From Malachius bipustulatus (taxonomy: Eukaryota; Arthropoda; Insecta; Coleoptera; Melyridae): a stretch of 64,000 bases of DNA. Every line of letters starts with the position of its first letter. Within the stretch, counting starts at the first letter, position 1. This document shows positions 60,501 through 64,000 of the stretch, in pieces. The stretch spans positions 10,664,001 through 10,728,000 of the forward strand of contig OU342635.1 in assembly GCA_910589415.1 (NCBI GenBank), in the 5' to 3' direction. A program made the position numbers and the translations under genes. The notes below the pieces were generated by a model, which did not search any database, was not told the DNA's origin, and saw nothing but the letters and a program-made list of their open reading frames with translations.

Positions 60501-63500
60501 AATCCAATTACCCGGAGGTGGAACATTTTTTGGAGATGGCAAAAGAAGCTTGCACTAGCCGGAGTTGGCGAAAAGTGATCACGTTAATCGAAATTGCTAC
60601 AAAAATTTTTCCGAACTAACCCGAGTTTGCAACAAAAAATTTTCCGAACTAACTGGAGCTTCCTAAATTGTCACATTTTTTGACGTGGAAAATAACCAAT
60701 AGCATACTTGATTGTCTAATATCAATAAAACTGTCCAATTTATGTAAATTTATCTTAGTTTTAGGTAGACCTACCGTTAATAGCTTACCAAACTAATAAA
60801 AAAAACTTAAGGTGCATGTACATTTGCGATCGAAGCGGTTCGCGAGCCGCTCACGAGCCTCAATAACGAACTGCTTATGTAATTTTTTCTGAAGAAGACA
60901 AAAAGACGTTATCAATTCAGATTGGGAGGGAGGGGGAGTTTGTTGCTTTTCTAATGTATTTGGCTAGCGCGTTATTTACGCATCTCAGTGTGCCACCAAC
61001 GGAATTTTTTTAAATTTCTTTTGCACAAGCCATCTTTATTAAAAAAGTAGGACCAGCCCCACTTTTTTTAATTCCATGAACTAAATAATAATTGAATAAT
61101 GCGCAAGCGCCTTAATAATGAGAACCAATGCAAATGTAGTGGTGGTGGTGGTAGTGGGGTGGCAGTGAGAGTTTTTCGCGGGTGGTTCGAAAATAATTTC
61201 AACCGAGCGATTCACGGGCGGCTCGTTAATAAAAAGCTTTTGGCTGCAGATTTACAGATTGGACACGTCAAAAAAAAATCACAAAGCAAAAAAACAAACA
61301 TAATAAATGTAAAAAACAAAGAAAAAATAAACAATCACGATAACGTGTATGCAAACAACCACAAAATCATTACCTGTGTAAAAGGATCTCTCAATTAGAA
61401 ATGATCTTAATCGCTCTCTGAACACCTTACTATTATCAACTTGCTTGATGTCTACAGGTTAGCCGCTCCACTCGCATGTATTGTGTGCATATACCTTAAA
61501 AAGAAGGCAGTTTTAGTTACGGATGGAGAATAACTTGGGAATGAGTAACGATCACGAAATTCTCTTTCTTAATCGATTGAATAAATAAATCAGAGATCGA
61601 TTAATATAACCTTTGATTCTATATCGCTAATGCCGGTGCCAGTACCGGTGCTGGTGCCGGTGATTCGACGAAAATGTCGCCTCCGGCTCAGGATTTTTGG
61701 GTTGGGCATTCTAATAGGATACGTTTTTGAATAAATATTTAACATTGACGTCCCCCTGTTTGTCTTAATATTATTATAAAAAATTAGTTCCAAGAAAAAA
61801 TGCGACGAAAGATTTACATTATTTATTCATTTTAGCTACGCGCGCGTATTAATTTCTAGAACGCTTTTACTTTTTACATGTCCTATGCAGTTCAGCAGCG
61901 TAATTTGCAAAAATTTTTGGATCTAAATTTGACGTCAGCTCTTGCGTTACTTTATATAAAATAGGCAGGTAGGTAGGTATACCGAACTACCTAATAACCT
62001 TTTTTGGCGTGCGCTATGTAAATAACGTAAATCTGTTTGTTGGTAACAGTTTGTTATTTTTATTTTTATGGACAAATTAGGGAGATAATAGGTCGACAAC
62101 ATCGAAATTAACATATGGCTGGAGACCCGTTCTATGAATTCGAGTGGTCCTACTATAAATACAGACTTATCTGTTTAAATATATATACTTTCAAATTTTC
62201 AATCATTTTATTTATTTATTTACTCTTTTATTATTATAATTTCTGCTCAACCTACTCTGTTGATTTTTTTTTCATTTCTAAAATTGCATGGAAGAAGGAA
62301 GTTTTCTTGCAGTGACTGAATGAGTTATCTCATCACAAACTCTTGTCAGATTGTAAATATTATTAGAGATGCTAAAGCAAGTCGTATATTTTAAGCTAAA
62401 AGAAAACATTTTGTTTATTTATCTCAATGATTTATTACGATTTATATTTTATGATTCGCGGTTTCACTAATTCGCGTAGAGATTTCTTTTAGAGATGGAT
62501 GAGGTAGAAAGGTTTTAATTTTTTTTTGCAGTTGAATTCAGATAAAACGTTTAGACATGGAGTAAGAAATATCTCTTGCTATTATTTGTTTTAGATCTGT
62601 TCAAATAAAACAAATATACCTACACGATACACTTCAGTTTTGATGTGAAATCATACTCGTAACTTAGTTATTTTAAATAAAACACCCTGTATATTATTAC
62701 ATTTTTGGATTCTTCAGACGATTCTAGTCTGACTTGATGGGTCGCACCTTATGTCAAAAATTAGTACTTTTCGAGTTATTTGCGATTTTTTAAACACATT
62801 TCTGAGCGATTTTAAATAATAATTATTGCAATATTATTCAAAAAAATTTAATTAAGGGCTTCCACTTAAATTCAATATTTTCCTGAGAAAGGTTTTCTTC
62901 TCGTTTCTATAAAAAATTAATGCCAACTTCGTTATTTTAAAAGGAACACCCTGTATATTATTACATTTTTGGATTCCTCAGACAATTCTAGTCTGACTTG
63001 ATGGGTCGCACCTCATATCAAAAATCAGTACTTTTCGAGTTATTCCAAAAAAACTAAAAATAGAGTTCTCTCCATAATTTTTTTTTTTGACTTCCACACA
63101 TTTATTGGCTTATCTAATTTCAAAAATTTGCAGCAGGAGTCCCGAGATAAAGTGTACGATCTCCTGGACAAGCGACACAAGGAGAATTTGGCGCACAAGA
63201 GATCCTTCTTTGTGCGGATGGTCAGCGACCCGAAGATCTACAACCCTGCCATTACCAAGAGCTCCACCGCCACCACGAGACACCTTTCCGAGACTATCGA
63301 ATCACCGGAGGGGAATATAACAATACAACCCCCTGCGTGAGTATACACTTAAATCTTTGGTAGTCTTTGAGCATGACAAAATTGGTAAAAGGCATTGAGA
63401 TTCCAAGATAAAAGTATTTTTGATTGTTTTTTAATTTCAGAAGAAGTTCATCCTGGATCAGCTGGCCGCTCGCTTTCCTTTTCCACAACTCCAATAACGA

Positions 63501-63886
63501 GGACGGATCGGCGAGCACTAACGTGCCGATACGGTGAGTGTCCTGCAGGAAATCGACGAGATTGCTTTTCCCTATCTTCAAGCTTCATTAGGCGGCCCCA
63601 TCTCTTATTATTAGATTCGGGAATGATCAAACGATTTCCGGAAAATTATCATAAAAACGTGTTAAAAAGGGATCTGTGATGGTGAGAAATAACTTTTTAT
63701 TTTTTTTTTAGATTTAGACACTTGGACACGAAGGTGAGGTTGAAAGCGGGGAAATCTTCTGCGGTGGAAGGTGGAAGATCCGGATCACCCTCACCGGAGG
63801 GAGATAACGGACGGTCTCAGAATAAGCGATCCCCTGTTCTGTTTAGGAAGCCTCACGTCTCCCCGGAACATCGCAACAGTTCATAG
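57577..63886 (+). CDS. Tdc: Tyrosine decarboxylase (PLP-dependent aromatic amino acid decarboxylase)
   Basis: Eleven exons: 57577-57891, 57949-58000, 58050-58120, 58174-58410, 58468-58832, 58896-59070, 59131-59296, 59355-59425, 63134-63336, 63441-63533, 63712-63886. They join in frame to 640 residues plus TAG. The enzyme converts tyrosine to tyramine, the precursor of octopamine. It is a cytosolic group II PLP decarboxylase: [13 protein letters not shown] substrate pocket, His193 in SREAHSC (stacks on PLP), Asp273 in HVDGAYAG, Lys305 in NPNKW (Schiff base), catalytic loop before DYRHWGVPL, and [15 protein letters not shown]. The roughly 155-residue C-terminal extension and the [23 protein letters not shown] and [15 protein letters not shown] segments favour Tdc over dopa or histidine decarboxylase; whether it is Tdc1 or Tdc2 is open. 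An acceptor TTCCAG directly before the ATG implies a non-coding 5' exon. The exon 3 donor GTCATC is weak. Confidence 0.93.
59426..63133 (+). other. Large Tdc intron with repeat relics
   Basis: The 3.7-kb intron separates the catalytic core from the exons for the C-terminal extension. At about 60350-60670 there are degenerate units of GAGCTGACCGGAGTTTGC / CGAACTAACCCGAG, related to the minisatellite in the Epac U12 intron. At 62687-62790 and 62949-63050 a direct repeat of about 105 bp starts ACACCCTGTATATTATTACA, spaced 262 bp. The open frame at 61099-61398 has no recognisable product. Confidence 0.6.
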
Positions 63887-64000
63887 ATCAGCGACAATTA
63901 ATTATTAATTATTATTATTAACTAATAACTATACTATGCAAACGGTGATTTAAATATAAACTGTGCTGTAAGTAATATTGGTGTAATTAAAAGGAATACG

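Overview
The window is nuclear DNA of an insect, probably a beetle; the order is an inference from gene content and repeat style, not something one base proves. Exons are moderately GC-rich and short, introns and spacers are strongly AT-rich, and most of the length is intron, transposon remnant or satellite. I rebuilt the genes by joining exons at splice sites and checking that reading phase is kept across every junction.

Layout. (1) 1.6-4.9 kb, minus strand: a two-exon gene for a small secreted protein of unknown function. Its intron holds a foldback element and a tRNA-derived SINE. (2) 6.9-31.6 kb, plus strand: the last 16 coding exons (928 residues) of Epac/RapGEF, the cAMP-activated exchange factor for Rap. 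The earlier exons are probably left of the window, which would nest gene 1 inside an Epac intron. One Epac intron has the full signature of a minor-spliceosome (U12-type) AT-AC intron. Other introns carry 142-, 218-, 34- and 332-bp tandem arrays and a large palindrome. (3) 35.2-38.9 kb, plus strand: complete ABCF3, 13 coding exons, 706 residues. (4) 41.0-42.3 kb, plus strand: an intronless C2H2 zinc-finger gene of 423 residues. It is preceded by an unusual cluster of the octamer TTCTTTAC in both orientations and followed at once by a hAT-type MITE. (5) 44.3-47.4 kb, plus strand: complete RRN3/TIF-IA, the RNA polymerase I initiation factor, 7 coding exons, 550 residues. (6) 47.9-50.0 kb: a satellite with a higher-order period of about 895 bp. 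It is flanked on the far side by an inverted copy of the RRN3 3' end (50.2-51.1 kb), so the locus is a giant inverted repeat with a satellite loop. (7) 57.6-63.9 kb, plus strand: complete tyrosine decarboxylase (Tdc), 11 coding exons, 640 residues.

The genes do not form a pathway. Epac (cAMP signalling) and Tdc (tyramine/octopamine synthesis) both suit neuronal function; ABCF3 and RRN3 are housekeeping translation- and ribosome-linked genes. The most notable observations are the U12 AT-AC intron in Epac, the TTCTTTAC cluster before the zinc-finger gene, the RRN3 inverted duplication around a higher-order satellite, and two repeat families that place nine perfect CRE palindromes (TGACGTCA) inside introns of a cAMP sensor gene.
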